The notes under the pieces: model-generated | Told to the model about the DNA's origin: nothing | What the model saw: only the letters and a program-made list of their open reading frames with translations | Databases searched by the model: none | From: Rhododendron vialii | Taxonomy: Eukaryota > Streptophyta > Magnoliopsida > Ericales > Ericaceae | DNA length: 64,000 bases | Assembly: GCF_030253575.1 (NCBI RefSeq) | Contig: NC_080561.1 | Location: forward strand, 5,695,001 to 5,759,000 | Reading direction: 5' to 3' | Translations under genes and position numbers: made by a program | Shown: in pieces, positions 45,106 through 56,377 of the stretch | Layout: every line of letters begins with the position of its first letter | Numbering within the stretch: the stretch's first letter is position 1

Positions 45106-48100
45106 ATGATACTCTTGCACGAGGCGATGCTCCTTTCGTCCTCCACTAAATTTCTAGCTAAAGGCGCTCATATCAAGTTAGCTAGGCAAAGGTGCCTCCG
45201 CGAGGTGATGCTCCTTCCTCCTCCACCGCCAAAGGGAAACGTTAGCAAGGTGTTTCAGAGGATTATTAAATTTCTAGCTAAAGGTGCTCATATCAAGTTG
45301 AAAAAAAGAAAGGTATATGATTCCAATGGTGAACAATCACTTTCGGCTGTTAGTTCCAGCCGTTCAATATTGCAGTGGAAAAATGTCACTCTTCAATTCC
45401 GTCGTTTCTCAGTTGGAGGCAAAATCTCTAGGAACTTCTCGTCCTCTGTTACAGTTGGAAGCAAAATCCCTAGGAACTTCTCGTCCTCGGCTGCAAGTGG
45501 CGGCAATGAGGCATATCCCGGTGGGCAGATCTTACCCACCCTGAATTTAAGGGTCTTCAGTTTTTCAGAATTAAAGACTGCCACCAGAAATTTCAGGGTC
45601 AATACGATGTTGGGAGAAGGAGGTTTTGGTAAAGTTTACAAGGGTTGGCTCAAGGAGAAGGCCACGTCAAAGAACGGTAGAGGTTCAGCTGTTGCCATCA
45701 AGAAGTTGGACACCGAGAGCATGCAAGGATTCGACGAGTGGCAGGTAATTCGGCTAAGACCAATACGGGCTGAATGATTTCCCAAAGATATCTGAACTTG
45801 CCTTTCACTTCAGCTCCTTGTTATTTACCTATTTGGCTTTGATACTTGGAAAGTGTACTTGTGCTTAATCTCTATGTCATTCGAGGCTGGGATTTTATGT
45901 GTAAACAATACTTGTTCCTGAAATGGCCTTCAGATATAAGTATGACTGCTTCACAGGATTCTTTTTTCATTACGTGTGCATCATAAAGCAATATCTAATG
46001 AACATTAGGTCTTCTGTTGGATGAAGTTATTAGGTTGGCTAGAGGTTAAGCCTAATTGTGCCTATAGAACTCTCTGACATGACTTGCTTTTTAGAGGGAT
46101 GGAAAGACTTTTTAGTACAGAAACCATAGGAGTGGCCGTGTAAGTGCAGGTTTGGTTTGGTTCACAACATGAAGTACTAATCACCCTTTTATCACCCATC
46201 TGTCTCAACAAAGGAAAAACAGAAACTGGTCTTGGTTCGCAGGGGGAGGCAGGAAGGGGGATTCTTTTGTTCAGAAATTTGGGTATTGTGTATTTCTTAA
46301 CGAAACGATTTGTTCTGTACAATGCTTGTCATGAAAAAGTGGTTGTGTAGTGTTTGTTATGAAAAGGTGGGTGCCCGGAATTGTTATTGTAACCGATGTA
46401 GCTAATTGTTTCCTACCTTCCTGGCATCTGCAACCACTTGAATGGAAGATATTGGAATGTGTATGGTTTGGAACTGGAATAGATTTGTTATTCTTAGAAA
46501 CTATAAATTGGACGATATCCTAGCTCCTAGTTTTGAATGAGACTGAGCATTGTACTTTTCCATGTTTGTTTTTGGAGATGTATGTTAAACTTTGACCTGA
46601 CTCATTTTCTCAATTATATTTCGGATAACTAATCATTTCACAAATTGCTCTCTTTATTAATGTCTTCTGAATGCCATCTGCTTACCTGTTTGTTCACTGA
46701 TTGTGCAGTCTGAGGTCCATTTCATAGGAAGGCTTTCTCATCCTAACCTTGTTAAGCTATTGGGATACTGTTGGGAAAACAATGAGCTACTCCTTGTGTA
46801 TGAATTCATGCAAAAGGGCAGCTTGGAAAACCACCTTTTTGGAAGTAAGAGCTAATGGATGTCATTTATGAAACTATTTATGCAAGATATGCTAGCATTT
46901 GCGATGTGTGAATTGATTGTCTTCTGCTCATTAACCTAATTCATTCGGCTTACATTATGTTTTATGCTTTGGTTTTTTCTAGGGGGCTCTGCTGTTCACC
47001 CTCTTCCATGGGACATACGGCTTAAGATATTAATAGGAGCAGCACAAGGTCTCACGTTTTTGCACACATCAGAGGAACAAGTGATGTATAGAGATTTTAA
47101 GGCCGCGAATATATTGCTAGATAGGGTAAGTTTCACAATCAACTGATTAGCACCAGGTGACATACAAAGGAATGCAAATGTATTTCATGGTTGAACATTA
47201 TTCTTTCCTTCTACGAAGGTTACGTGATAACTTCTGCCAGACTCTCCCTGTGTGGTGGATATGCATCCAAACATGTCCTATTACCTTTAACCTATTTTCA
47301 GAACGAGTAATGCTTTAAGTAATTGCAAGATGGTGGCTGTATTTTCAGACACACACACACACACATGGGGAAAAAAAGGAAAAAAAACATGCATGTTTGA
47401 AAACAGTAACTATGGAATTATGGAAGCACTTAAAATTGCACCCATCTACAGGGAAAAAAAAAACCCTCTTGCTTGGCTTGTTTTTATCTTGTCGATGGAT
47501 GAAATATGGGATGGTAGCAATATGGTTCATGTATATCTGAATATTTTCGGAAAGTGAAGCATGATCTCTTATACTTGGTCTGACACAGTTTTTCTTTTGG
47601 CAGTGTTACAATGCCAAAATCTCGGGCTTTGGTTTGGCTAAATTGGGTCCCTCTAGCAAATCACACATTGTAACACGGGTTATGGGCTCATCTGGCTATG
47701 CAGCTCCAGAGTATGTTGCCACAGGTAATCCCCTCAACCTTTTCAGATCTACAATTTCTGACGCCGAACAATCGCTGGAGTCAAGCTTTTGAAATAATCA
47801 TGCTTCAGAGCCAGTTGAACTATACCCACATAACTTCAGTGTCTCGTACTAATATTACTCGTCTGGTTAACCAGGGCAGTTGTATTTGAAGAGCGACGTG
47901 TATGGTTTTGGTGTTGTGTTGATTGAGATGCTAACAGGACTACGAGCAGTTGATCTAAACCGTCCCTATGGGAGACTAAATCTTTTTGACTGGATCAAAC
48001 CATATTTATCTGACGGATGGAAGTTGAAGCAAGTAATGGACTCCCAGCTGCAAGGAAAATATCCTTCCAAAGCAGCTCTTCAAATAGCCCAGCTTGCCCT

Positions 48101-48332
48101 AAAATGTATTGAACGTGAAAAAAAGACGAGGTCATCGATGAAAGTAGTAGTGGAGACGCTGCAACATCTTGTAGAAAACGATGAGAAGCCTAAAGAGCCT
48201 AGAGTTCATCCCAGAAATCGTACTAGTTCTCATCACCCTTGCTGTCCACAGCAGCCTTTGCACCATCGATCTCCACTTCACCCAAGGCACCACGACCACC
48301 AGTCCTATCAATTCCCTCCACCCGCACGGTAG
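45106..48332 (+). CDS. Chimeric PIX13-like kinase copy lacking the DFG aspartate, 5 exons
   Basis: Exons 45106-45744, 46709-46844, 46983-47125, 47604-47724 and 47875-48332 join in frame for 498 residues. From about residue 100 on this is a copy of the PIX13-like gene, with glycine loop GEGGFG, VAIKK (Lys199), YRDFKAAN (Asp296) and the same tail. Two things differ. Exon 1 with the myristoylation site is gone, replaced by a new 5' ORF with repeated [11 protein letters not shown] and a 42-bp duplication (GGAAGCAAAATCCCTAGGAA-like). The Mg-binding DFG reads GFG at 314-316. All splice sites are intact and there is no stop, so a pseudokinase is possible. It may equally be a young pseudogene; expression cannot be judged. 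The ATG at 45106 is the first in frame. Confidence 0.7.
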
Positions 48333-49400
48333 CTTTGGTACACCACTTCCCACGAGGGCTGAGCAGGTTGTGATGAATCTGCGTACGAAGATTCTATCGA
48401 TATCAAACTGCCCCTCTCTCTTCTGCTACGGAAATTGTAATGATTTTTGCTGTTCTAGTGGTGCTATGTTCTTAGAAGAAAAGAATGTAAGGAATTGAGA
48501 TGTAATTATTTTTGTTGGTCTCTTGACTAGTGCTTGATAACATGTCAACACGGCAATTATATGTACACCAGGAAGAAACAATTTCTGTTTTGTTTAGGTG
48601 TTCAACAATCATATGATAACGTGCGTTGTTGCAACGTTATGCATTGAAATTTATTTGAAATGAAGATTGCCATTCAATCTGTGAAATTGGGATAATACTT
48701 GTTAGTGTTCTGTATTGTAGTCGAGAAATGTGAAACAAATCTGTTGGCTCGATTGTAAGTTTGACAAATTGTCTCCTCCCATCTTCTTCATCTCTACCAA
48801 TTCGACCTCACAGCATCGACTGTCATCCTCCTTCTGGGGTTGATTCCACGAAATTTTATGACGATTAATGTGTATAAGTATCGGTATGTACAGGAGTGTG
48901 CGTTTGGGATTTTGGTTCCCAAATACAATTTCAGGCTGTGCCCAATTCATATAAATGCGCGAGTGCGAGTGAAAGCATTTCGGGAGGGTATGAGCGTGAA
49001 ATTGCCTTCCAAAGTCACTAAAATTCACGAGAAGAAGGATTGAGACCAAAAACGTCAAAAAAAGGAAAAACATTAACAAGAATGCCTACCCAATTTGTGC
49101 TACTGTGAGACCTAAATCACATAACAGGCGTAGCATAAGTTTTAGCAAAAGATTGATAAAAAATGGTGAAAAGAGAAAAAATGTTGATTGGTAGTGCCGA
49201 CTGTGCCGTAGTAGGGTTGATTGTAAACATAAAGCGCAATAAACTGCAGAATAATGTACAACTCATTACTGCATAAATTTTGTCTCCTTTTTTCCTTGGA
49301 ACACAACGAAGTTTAGACTTTCTCATGAAACTGATTATCTGAAAACTGAAATTCAGACTTATCCTTACTTTTCATTTACTTATTCCGAATAAAGTTGTTA
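45404..49400. repeat. Segmental duplication, copy B
   Basis: Matches 16840-20650 through exons, introns and 3' flank. Copy B has about 240 bp more in intron 2 (46133-46372). It also has about 30 bp near 48391-48425 absent from copy A, and lacks part of the 3' flank (after 48718). The duplication resumes beyond the insertions at about 52855-53090. Confidence 0.9.
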
Positions 49401-49429
49401 TATTTCATCAAGTATATAAAACTAATTGG

Positions 49430-49723
49430 GTGAAGTACGGATACCCTCCCTGTGGCAGATAAACTTTTTGAGTTTTGGTTTGACTTTCTTTGACAGATAA
49501 CCTCTCTGAGTTTTGTCGATGACCAATTTGCCTCCTTATGGTTTTAAAGTAAAGTGCTACCATCACTTTTTCCATCCAAACTAACGCAAGGCGTAAAACT
49601 CACTCCTACTGTGAGAGTGGGAATGAAAAAACATAAATAAATAGAGGTAGAGTTTTGTGTAAGATGAGAACACTACCCTTTTCTATCATCTTCTCCAACA
49701 AATTAGAACACACAAAAAACCAA
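49430..49723. mobile_element. Possible Mutator-like terminal fragment
   Basis: GGGTGAAGTACGGATACCC followed by repeated CTTTTTGAGTTTTGGTTTGA and CCTCTCTGAGTTTTG resembles the long terminal repeats of plant TIR-MULEs. No partner end is found in the window, so it would be a solo end. Confidence 0.35.
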
Positions 49724-51211
49724 CCACAGACTAAGGGTCATAATTTAACCCGAAGGTCCGCCTGACCCGCTGGGCTTTTACCCTGCTCGAGTCCGTCCAA
49801 CGGGCGGGTTAGCCCAGCCCGTAGTTTTCAATGGGCGTGCTTGGGCCTTAGTATTTTTGCTTGACCCACCCGTGAGACCCGCCCGCGAGGTTCGCTTATT
49901 ATACTAATTTATTATACTTCACTTTAGTCCACTACCATCAACTATACTAATTTTTTTATGCTCCACTAAGCAAATAAAGAAAAGAAGTTCACTTACCAAG
50001 AAAGAGAACAAAAGTCTGGTCTTGAAAGACCTAAAGAGGAGCGTGGGGTGCTTTATGCATTTGTGGTTGGCCATAGAAGCCTTGTCGGCTAGAGTTCTTT
50101 TTATGCTCCTAATGCTATAATATATATTATATACATACAATATAATGTGTATGACTGTATTGAGAGGCGGGTGCTAATATTATATACATTTTTTTATCGT
50201 ACTAATATAATGTACATTTTTTTTTGTGAGGCCTGGCCCGTGAGCCCATCCAAACTTTGGCCCGCCAGCACGGCAATTGGGCTAGCCCATGGGTGGGCTT
50301 GGGCTTCAACTTAAGAAACACAGCCCGGCCCGCAAAAAGAAAAAAGCATGCTCAGCCCAGGCCACAGACAGGCTTGAGTGGTGACTTGGCGGCTATGAAG
50401 CACGGATACTCCGCAACTAGTCACGTACGAGTATCGGATACGCGAGGGATACAGACACGCGTCCGATACGCGCCCGATACGCCCCGATACGTATCGGATA
50501 CGGCAAATAAGTATCCTGCATTTAAATTAAATATTTTTTTATTTCGGATACGTGGGGGATACGGCAGGATACGTTTAGGATACGGCAGGGGTTAAAATGA
50601 ATTTTTTTAAAGAATCAAGTACAAATTAAAAGGAAAAAATTGTAATAATAGCATCACTAAAAATATAAAATTTAGAAAATTATGCACATCGATAGATCAT
50701 TCCATGAACCGGTCGATATTTTCCTACCCTAGATCGCTTGAACCTTTGATCACAAGGTTCTCTCTCTGTTTTACTGGTGTGGATTTCTATTGTTTACATT
50801 ATATAATAAATTATATCTAATACATACACTGGTACATAGATATGTATATATATGAAGTATATTATATGCATACCGATTAGTCTATTGCCTACTAACTTGT
50901 ATTTTTTTTTTTTTTTTACAAATTTTAATCTTTTGGATGATAAGTTCCTACTCTTTTGAGATTGACATGTACTTCATGCTTGGTATTAGCAATTCAACTA
51001 CTCTTTTATTTCTTATGACTTCACTTTTATGCCTAGGAGACTAATAATTATAAAAATGTATAATTTATACAGCCGTATCCCCGAAGTATCTGTATCCTAT
51101 TTTTTTAGGTTTTGACGTATCGCCGTATCCGTATCGTGTCATATCCGTATCTATGCTTCATAGCTTGGCGGACTGGATCTGCCCGGCCCGATGATGACCC
51201 TAACCACAGAC
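49724..51211. mobile_element. Non-autonomous hAT element (outer), exact 8-bp TSD CCACAGAC
   Basis: The element is 49732-51203. It starts TAAGGGTCATAATTTAACCC and ends GATGATGACCCTAA. CCACAGAC lies at 49724-49731 and 51204-51211. Both ends are rich in GCCCG/CGGGC motifs that pair with each other. A second hAT element sits inside it. No transposase is seen. Confidence 0.83.
50385..51171. mobile_element. Non-autonomous hAT element (inner), exact 8-bp TSD CTTGGCGG
   Basis: The element is 50393-51163. CTATGAAGCACGGATAC at the left is mirrored by GTATCTATGCTTCATAG. CTTGGCGG flanks both ends exactly. Subterminal regions carry many GGATACG/CGTATCC repeats (at least ten), as expected for transposase-binding sites. 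The middle is AT-rich. It landed in the outer hAT element, so it is the younger of the two. Confidence 0.88.
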
Positions 51212-51362
51212 CAACCCTAGCCACCGACACCCCATGAACCCCTAGCCACCGCTGCCGCCCATCACGGCGGCCACCGAGAACCTTTTTCATTTTCTGGTCT
51301 ATTATATCATCTCTCTACAATATATATCCAAGAAAATCAAACATGGTTATCAGCAATGATAA

Positions 51363-51772
51363 TATCAAAATGAGCTGTGCTATCCACACAAATTTCTGTG
51401 CACAGATTGTGCACAGATTTCAATGTAGGATCCGTAGTGGGTCCCACATAAATAATCCGAGCCGTTCATTAAATGTAAAATATTTTTTCAAGTGTCCATG
51501 CAAAAAATCAACTCAATCCGATATATATAGATGCTCGATTCAATCATCTAACCTTTCATTCAGATTTCAGAATAATGAAAAGTTAAATGATTGGATCGAG
51601 AGCCTATAGGTATCGGATTGAGTTAATTTTTTGTGGAGACCTTTGAAAAAATATTTTACATTTAATGAGCGGTTCGGATCATTTATGTAGGACCCATAAT
51701 GGACTCTATATAATAATCTGTGCATGATATGTGTATGAAAAGTCTGTGTCAATAGACTTTCTGTATCAAAAT
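51363..51772. mobile_element. Mutator-type MITE with 9-bp TSD TATCAAAAT
   Basis: The element is 51372-51763. Both arms, about 180 bp each, mirror one another through GTGGGTCCCACATAAAT, CATTAAATGTAAAATATTTT and CAACTCAATCCGATA. TATCAAAAT occurs at 51363-51371 and 51764-51772 exactly. Outermost ends match less well (GAGCTGTGCTATCCAC against CTGTGTCAATAGACTTTCTG). Confidence 0.82.
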
Positions 51773-51778
51773 ACCATA

Positions 51779-52175
51779 ATTTCAGTTTTACCCGTCGCTG
51801 ACCTTTCCAATCTCTTCGCCGCTCAACTGGGTGTCCCCCTTTCCGACTCGGAGCTCTGGGAAACCGCCTACGAAGTTCTTGTCAGATCCTGCCAGAGTAT
51901 CGACGGGAAGCCACCCACTTACATCTCTCAGTCGCAGAGGATGTCGCCGGCGCCGGAGAGGTCGTTGTCGATGATCGTGGACATCGACGACGGCAAGCAA
52001 CGTGAAGAAGTCCTTTGGGTTGGGGAAATCGTCGTCAACAATAAAAAGGGTCAGGATGCCGCGGCGAGCTCGGTTAAGGCAAAGAGACAGTGACAGTTGG
52101 TGATCTGGTGAGGAAATCGTCGTCGTCGTCGAAAAAGTTCAGGATCCGACTTCACGTTCATAATTACATGCTAGT
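51779..52175 (+). pseudogene. Fragment of a plant unc-13 homologue (MUN/DUF810 family)
   Basis: The frame reads VADLSNLFAAQLGVPLSDSE, LWETAYEVLVRSCQ and GKPPTYISQS, resembling the early part of Arabidopsis unc-13-like proteins of the PATROL1-related group, which work in vesicle tethering. The frame ends at a stop at 52091-52093. In the next frame TVTVGDLVRKSS follows, which matches the family's V-T-V-G-E-L-M motif. So a one-base shift broke it, and a skip of the usual linker is also visible. The rest of the protein (about 1,000 residues in the family) is absent. It begins immediately after the Mutator-type MITE. Confidence 0.65.
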
Positions 52176-53091
52176 TAGTTTGTGTTGATAATTAGAGTTT
52201 TGATATGAGAATTCGAAGCAGAATTGATCCTCTTTGCTTTCTTGCTTAGTGATTATCATATTACCAAGACTTAATAAATTGAGCTTATAATTTCGTTTTT
52301 GGTGGTATGGACTGAAATCTATCGAAAATGATTTCTATTCATTGGCAAAATGACGTACTTTTGATAATTAATACTCTGTACTCGTCAAGAATAAGCTAAG
52401 AGCATTTGTTAATGTTGAAAATATTTTTAACAAATATTAATTATCAAAACACATCATTCGCAATTATTTTCCCTTATTCATTTCATTTGATTTACCGTGT
52501 GTGATTTCATAAAAATCACACCAAAAAATATTGGAATTGTTTTTTTGGTAATTAACGTTCTCTGTGCAAGAAGAGAGAGGAGACATAGTTGCCCTTGTAA
52601 CTTATCCAAAGAAAGTGTACAGTAGTATTAGAGTCATTTAACATTTTATGTTAACCGGGTTAGGAATGCACTTTACTCCAAAATCACAAAGAGGCCACTT
52701 GGTCATTAGTTCCAAACCGGTAATCCGTACTTTGCCCAAGCTAATTTATTTAACTTCATGTATTTTCTTGCGACTTTCATTGTAAACCAAACTTATAATT
52801 TTATAAATACTGTATTTTTAACAGTTTACGTACAAATTTCTTAAAACTGACTTTCGGACTTATCCTTACTTTTCATTTACTTATTCCTAATAAAGTTGTT
52901 ATGTTTCAAGTATATAAAGCTAATTTATTTAACTACATTTATTTTCTTGCGACTTTCATTGTAAACCAAACTTATAAATACTGTATTTTTAACAGATTTA
53001 CCTACAAATTTCTTATGCTCTAATCAAGGACACTCTCCGGGCAAAAATTATTTACCATTCCTGCATTTGTAGCTGTTGCCTTCTTCACTTT
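52176..53091. other. AT-rich sequence, end of segmental copy B
   Basis: Contains a 179-bp-offset tandem duplication: AGCTAATTTATTTAACT at 52739 and 52918, with CTTGCGACTTTCATTGTAAA and ATACTGTATTTTTAACAG in both. The final 80 bp matches 21130-21215 of copy A. No gene. Confidence 0.6.
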
Positions 53092-55162
53092 TGACGCAGC
53101 GGAATTCACGAAGAGATTAGTTATGTACTAATCAAAACGAGATAGAACTCGAATCCACGAGCAAATCTTGCGCACAAGAAAGAAATAGAGAATTTCTGCA
53201 ATATTATTGATTAAAAACTTTAAAAGTTTTATAATTAAATAGGTTATAACCCTTTTTATAAGACCATAACCCTAGAAATCCTACTGTAAAATAAATCTTA
53301 AATCATGCCAAAATAAGCGGCATTAAAGAAAATATATTTCCTAATAATTAAAATAAAATCATAATTCTTGCAGACCAAGAATCCTAATAAAGGTAGAAAT
53401 CAATATCAAATTGAATACGGAAAATTAATAATTCTAACCTAAACGAAAATATTCCTACTCAAAATCTTATTCTGAAACAATAAAAATAAAATACCAAAAT
53501 TCTCCATTCTTGTTCTACATCAGTCTCCTTTTCTTCAAAAGAACTTGCCCTCAAGGTCTCATCAGAAATTTGCCATTTTCCATTCCAAAAAAATAGATAT
53601 TTGAAATATTTTAGCCTCTTGCTTGTCTTCCAAAAGAAATTTTGAAAGAAGTATACTAGCCAATATAGTTTTTCTGCATAGTTCAACTGATTGACAATAT
53701 CTAATATATGAGAATTGAGAGCAAACTCAAACTGCTCCAGCCCAAGAAAATCAACAATTTGAACTTCATTCTGAAATTGCAGTTTCTTTTGAGTTTGATC
53801 CATTTTAAAATTGGTTGGTAGATCAAGTACACATGATGTCGCGTGAAGAGCATTGGTATTATCTTCATCACTAGGACAAGTAATACCTCCACGTGGTTCA
53901 CAAAGCTCAATATTGAGGGTGGTATTAACGTGCTGAGAAATTATATGCACCAATTCATGACTTTTCTCTCCCTTCGGTTCTTGTACTTGGTACGATATTG
54001 CGATATCTTCATCCTCGCTTACAATTACCTCATTGGTTGCACCTCCATCTCGATCAAATTGTTGTTCGAGCATATTGGCACTCGGACATTCCTCCCACCA
54101 GCTTCTTCATCTCCAGCTTCTTCTTCATCACCAAGTTCAAGCCGATCTCCTTCCTCTTCTGCGACCTCATATCCATCATAATAGCTGAAACGTGGTGAAT
54201 CTGTGATTGAAAGATCTTTATCGGTTTATTGACCTTCAAAGCTTGATCGACTCGAGCCCAACAGTCTCAGTGATGTGTCCCTTGAGTTTTCAGTAGCTGC
54301 AACAGTGTAATTTTTATTACTTGGAAAAGAATAAGACACAAGTCAAAATTATCTCGTTACAATCGCTTGGACTCAAGATTTCTTTGGTACTCTTCATACA
54401 ACATCTGACCATGATGCGATTGAAAAAATCTATCACTCATCAATCGTCTCATCTTTAGCCCAGCCCTCACTTGCTGTTTATACTAGCACCTCCGATTAGA
54501 TTGCAATTGCTCCCACCATCTAGAAGCATAGCCTTGTAATTTACGAGCCACATATCTAACTTCCTTTTCTTTCGGAATTCCCATATACTCAAGAAATTTT
54601 GTCAACTTTACGAAACCAATAAATTAAATTCTCAAGATGACAATACCCATTAAAACTAGGAATTATTGGTTGTATCTGAAAAGTTAAAAAGTCGTCATTT
54701 GTGCGATAAAACCCTTCAAACCTTGAATGTCGCTTCTTCGACTGATATCCATAATAATCTTCAAATAACTCGTCTTCAGATTCATCATCACTATCAAGTT
54801 GATAATAAGAACATCCTCCAGAGACGTTTTGGTTAATAGGTTGGTTGCGGGCAAATCCCTCAACGCGGTTTCTATCAACTGTATGTTTAACAGATTGACC
54901 ATGGGCAAATCCCTTGGCATGAGTCCTGTTAAATCCTTCCCTACGATCATCGTCAATAGGGTTTGTGTATCTTCCACGGACGAATGCCATCAAACCAGGA
55001 AAAAGTGTGGCTTTGATACCACTTGACGCAGCGGAATTCACGAAGAGATTAGTTGCATACTAATCAAAACGAGATAGAACTCGAATCCACAAGCAAATCT
55101 TGTGCACAAGAAAGAAATAGAGAATCTCTGCAATATTATTGATTAAAAGCTTTAAAAGTTTT
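53092..55162 (-). mobile_element. Truncated Ty3/gypsy LTR retrotransposon, minus strand
   Basis: The complete 3' LTR is 53092-53519: on the minus strand TGTAGAACAAGAATGG...GCTGCGTCA, 428 bp. Only the last 139 bp of the 5' LTR remain (55024-55162). Two bases inside it lies TGGTATCAAAGCC (55021-55009), complementary to initiator tRNA-Met, the standard primer. A purine tract, GAAGAAAAGGAGACTGA, precedes the 3' LTR. Only about 1.5 kb of gag-like sequence lies between; protease, RT and integrase have been deleted. The left edge cuts segmental copy B at TGTTGCCTTCTTCACTT. Confidence 0.85.
53520..55015 (-). pseudogene. gag remnant of the minus-strand Ty3/gypsy element
   Basis: Minus-strand frames give IIPSFNGYCHLENLIYWFRK, the start of a retrotransposon gag domain, at about 54660-54600, preceded by an Arg/Asp-rich N-terminus. 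Downstream come degenerate fragments in several frames, including a 204-codon frame at 53459-54073 with no known domain. The gag is shifted and stopped repeatedly, and the region joining it to the missing pol has been deleted. Confidence 0.65.
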
Positions 55163-55435
55163 AGGAAAATTTTCAAAATAGCACCTGACCTTTCGCACAA
55201 ATCACATACAGGCACCTGATCTTTTAAAATTATCAAAAAAACACCTGACCTATTTAAAAACCCATCAATTTTACACCCGCCGTTAACTTCCCATCCAAAA
55301 CAAACGGAAATGTTGAAAATGTGCATTTTGGCACGAATATTGGCAAAACAAGAATAAGGCTCATTTTGGCAAAACACAATATTATACTCATAAACAAGAT
55401 TAAGGCTCGATTTGGCTTTAAAAGTCAATTAATAA
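55163..55435. mobile_element. Mutator-like terminal fragment, family of the 13.4-kb element
   Basis: GGAAAATTTTCAAAATAGCACCTGACC, with repeated CACCTGA and CACCCGCCGTTAAC phrases, resembles the terminal arm of the 13423-14090 element. It interrupts the 5' LTR of the gypsy remnant at 55162. No opposite end or TSD is seen. Confidence 0.5.
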
Positions 55436-55688
55436 CTTAGTTTTTGTCTTTATTCAAAAGAAAAAAAAAACGCATTTGTTAGTTTAAAGCTTGACAAAAA
55501 GCATAGAATAGTCATGGGTAGGCGTGAAAAGTGACAAGTCATGGGTATTTAATTCTAACTCTACCATTATTCCTATGAGTTCTAATTCATAAATTCTAAG
55601 GTGAGGTTAAAACTGAAAAGTACCGCACTAATGCATGCTTTCTCGTGTTCTTCTTCTTCTTAAAAATGTTTTGAAATATATGGGGGAT
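55436..55688. other. Probable 3' internal end of a truncated copia-type element
   Basis: AT-rich sequence ending in a purine tract, ATATATGGGGGAT, directly before the LTR that starts at 55689. No coding. Confidence 0.4.
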
Positions 55689-56377
55689 TGTTGTATATTT
55701 AGTATACAAGAATATTTCAAAACACTTTTTGGGCCATATATTTTTATTTGGGCTTTGGGTAATTATATGTGTTCTTAAAATTAGGCCCATGTGTAATTGG
55801 ATTTAGTTTTTATTCGAACCCACAAAAAATTGTTTTAGCCCAAAACAATTTTACTGTTACTAGCCGTTGGGCATTTGCCCGTTGGTTTTCCGTTGGGCAG
55901 TCTTGCCCGTTAACACCATCAGTTTCTAGCTGTTAACAGCTAGCACTTGAAGACTTGGTCAAACTAAAAAATCTATATATACACATATGTCTTCCTCCTC
56001 CTCCATAATTTTCTTTGACTACTACTGTCAAATTCTCTCTCTCAAGAAAAAACAGATTACTCCCAACCAAAATTCTTTCCTTTCTTTTCAAAGCTCTTGT
56101 GTTGTGTGTTCTAAAAAGAGGAACCATCAAAGAGAGGTTGTTCAATCCTCATCCAACTAGTGCGAGTTAGGAGGAGAAGGCTATATAGTTAAATCCTGGG
56201 AGGTTGCGTGCCACGAGCCCTACGCACCGAGTCATTGGCTCCGAGGGGGTGCGAATCAACCTTTAAGGACAACGCCATCGGCGTGCTCTATAGCTCGGTG
56301 AGATTGTTCTTTGATTTACTTTATTGGATATTTTAATTTGCTAGAAATTGTGCATTATACTACTAATTTTTCCAACA
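55689..56377 (+). mobile_element. Copia-type 3' LTR joined to the receptor kinase gene
   Basis: 689 bp, from TGTTGTATATTTAGTATAC to TTTTTCCAACA. A TATA-like CTATATATACAC lies at about 55972, followed by a CT-rich leader. The purine tract on its left and the direct fusion to receptor kinase coding on its right indicate a 3' LTR. The partner LTR is missing, so no TSD can be checked. Its orientation would let it promote transcription into the kinase gene. Confidence 0.65.
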
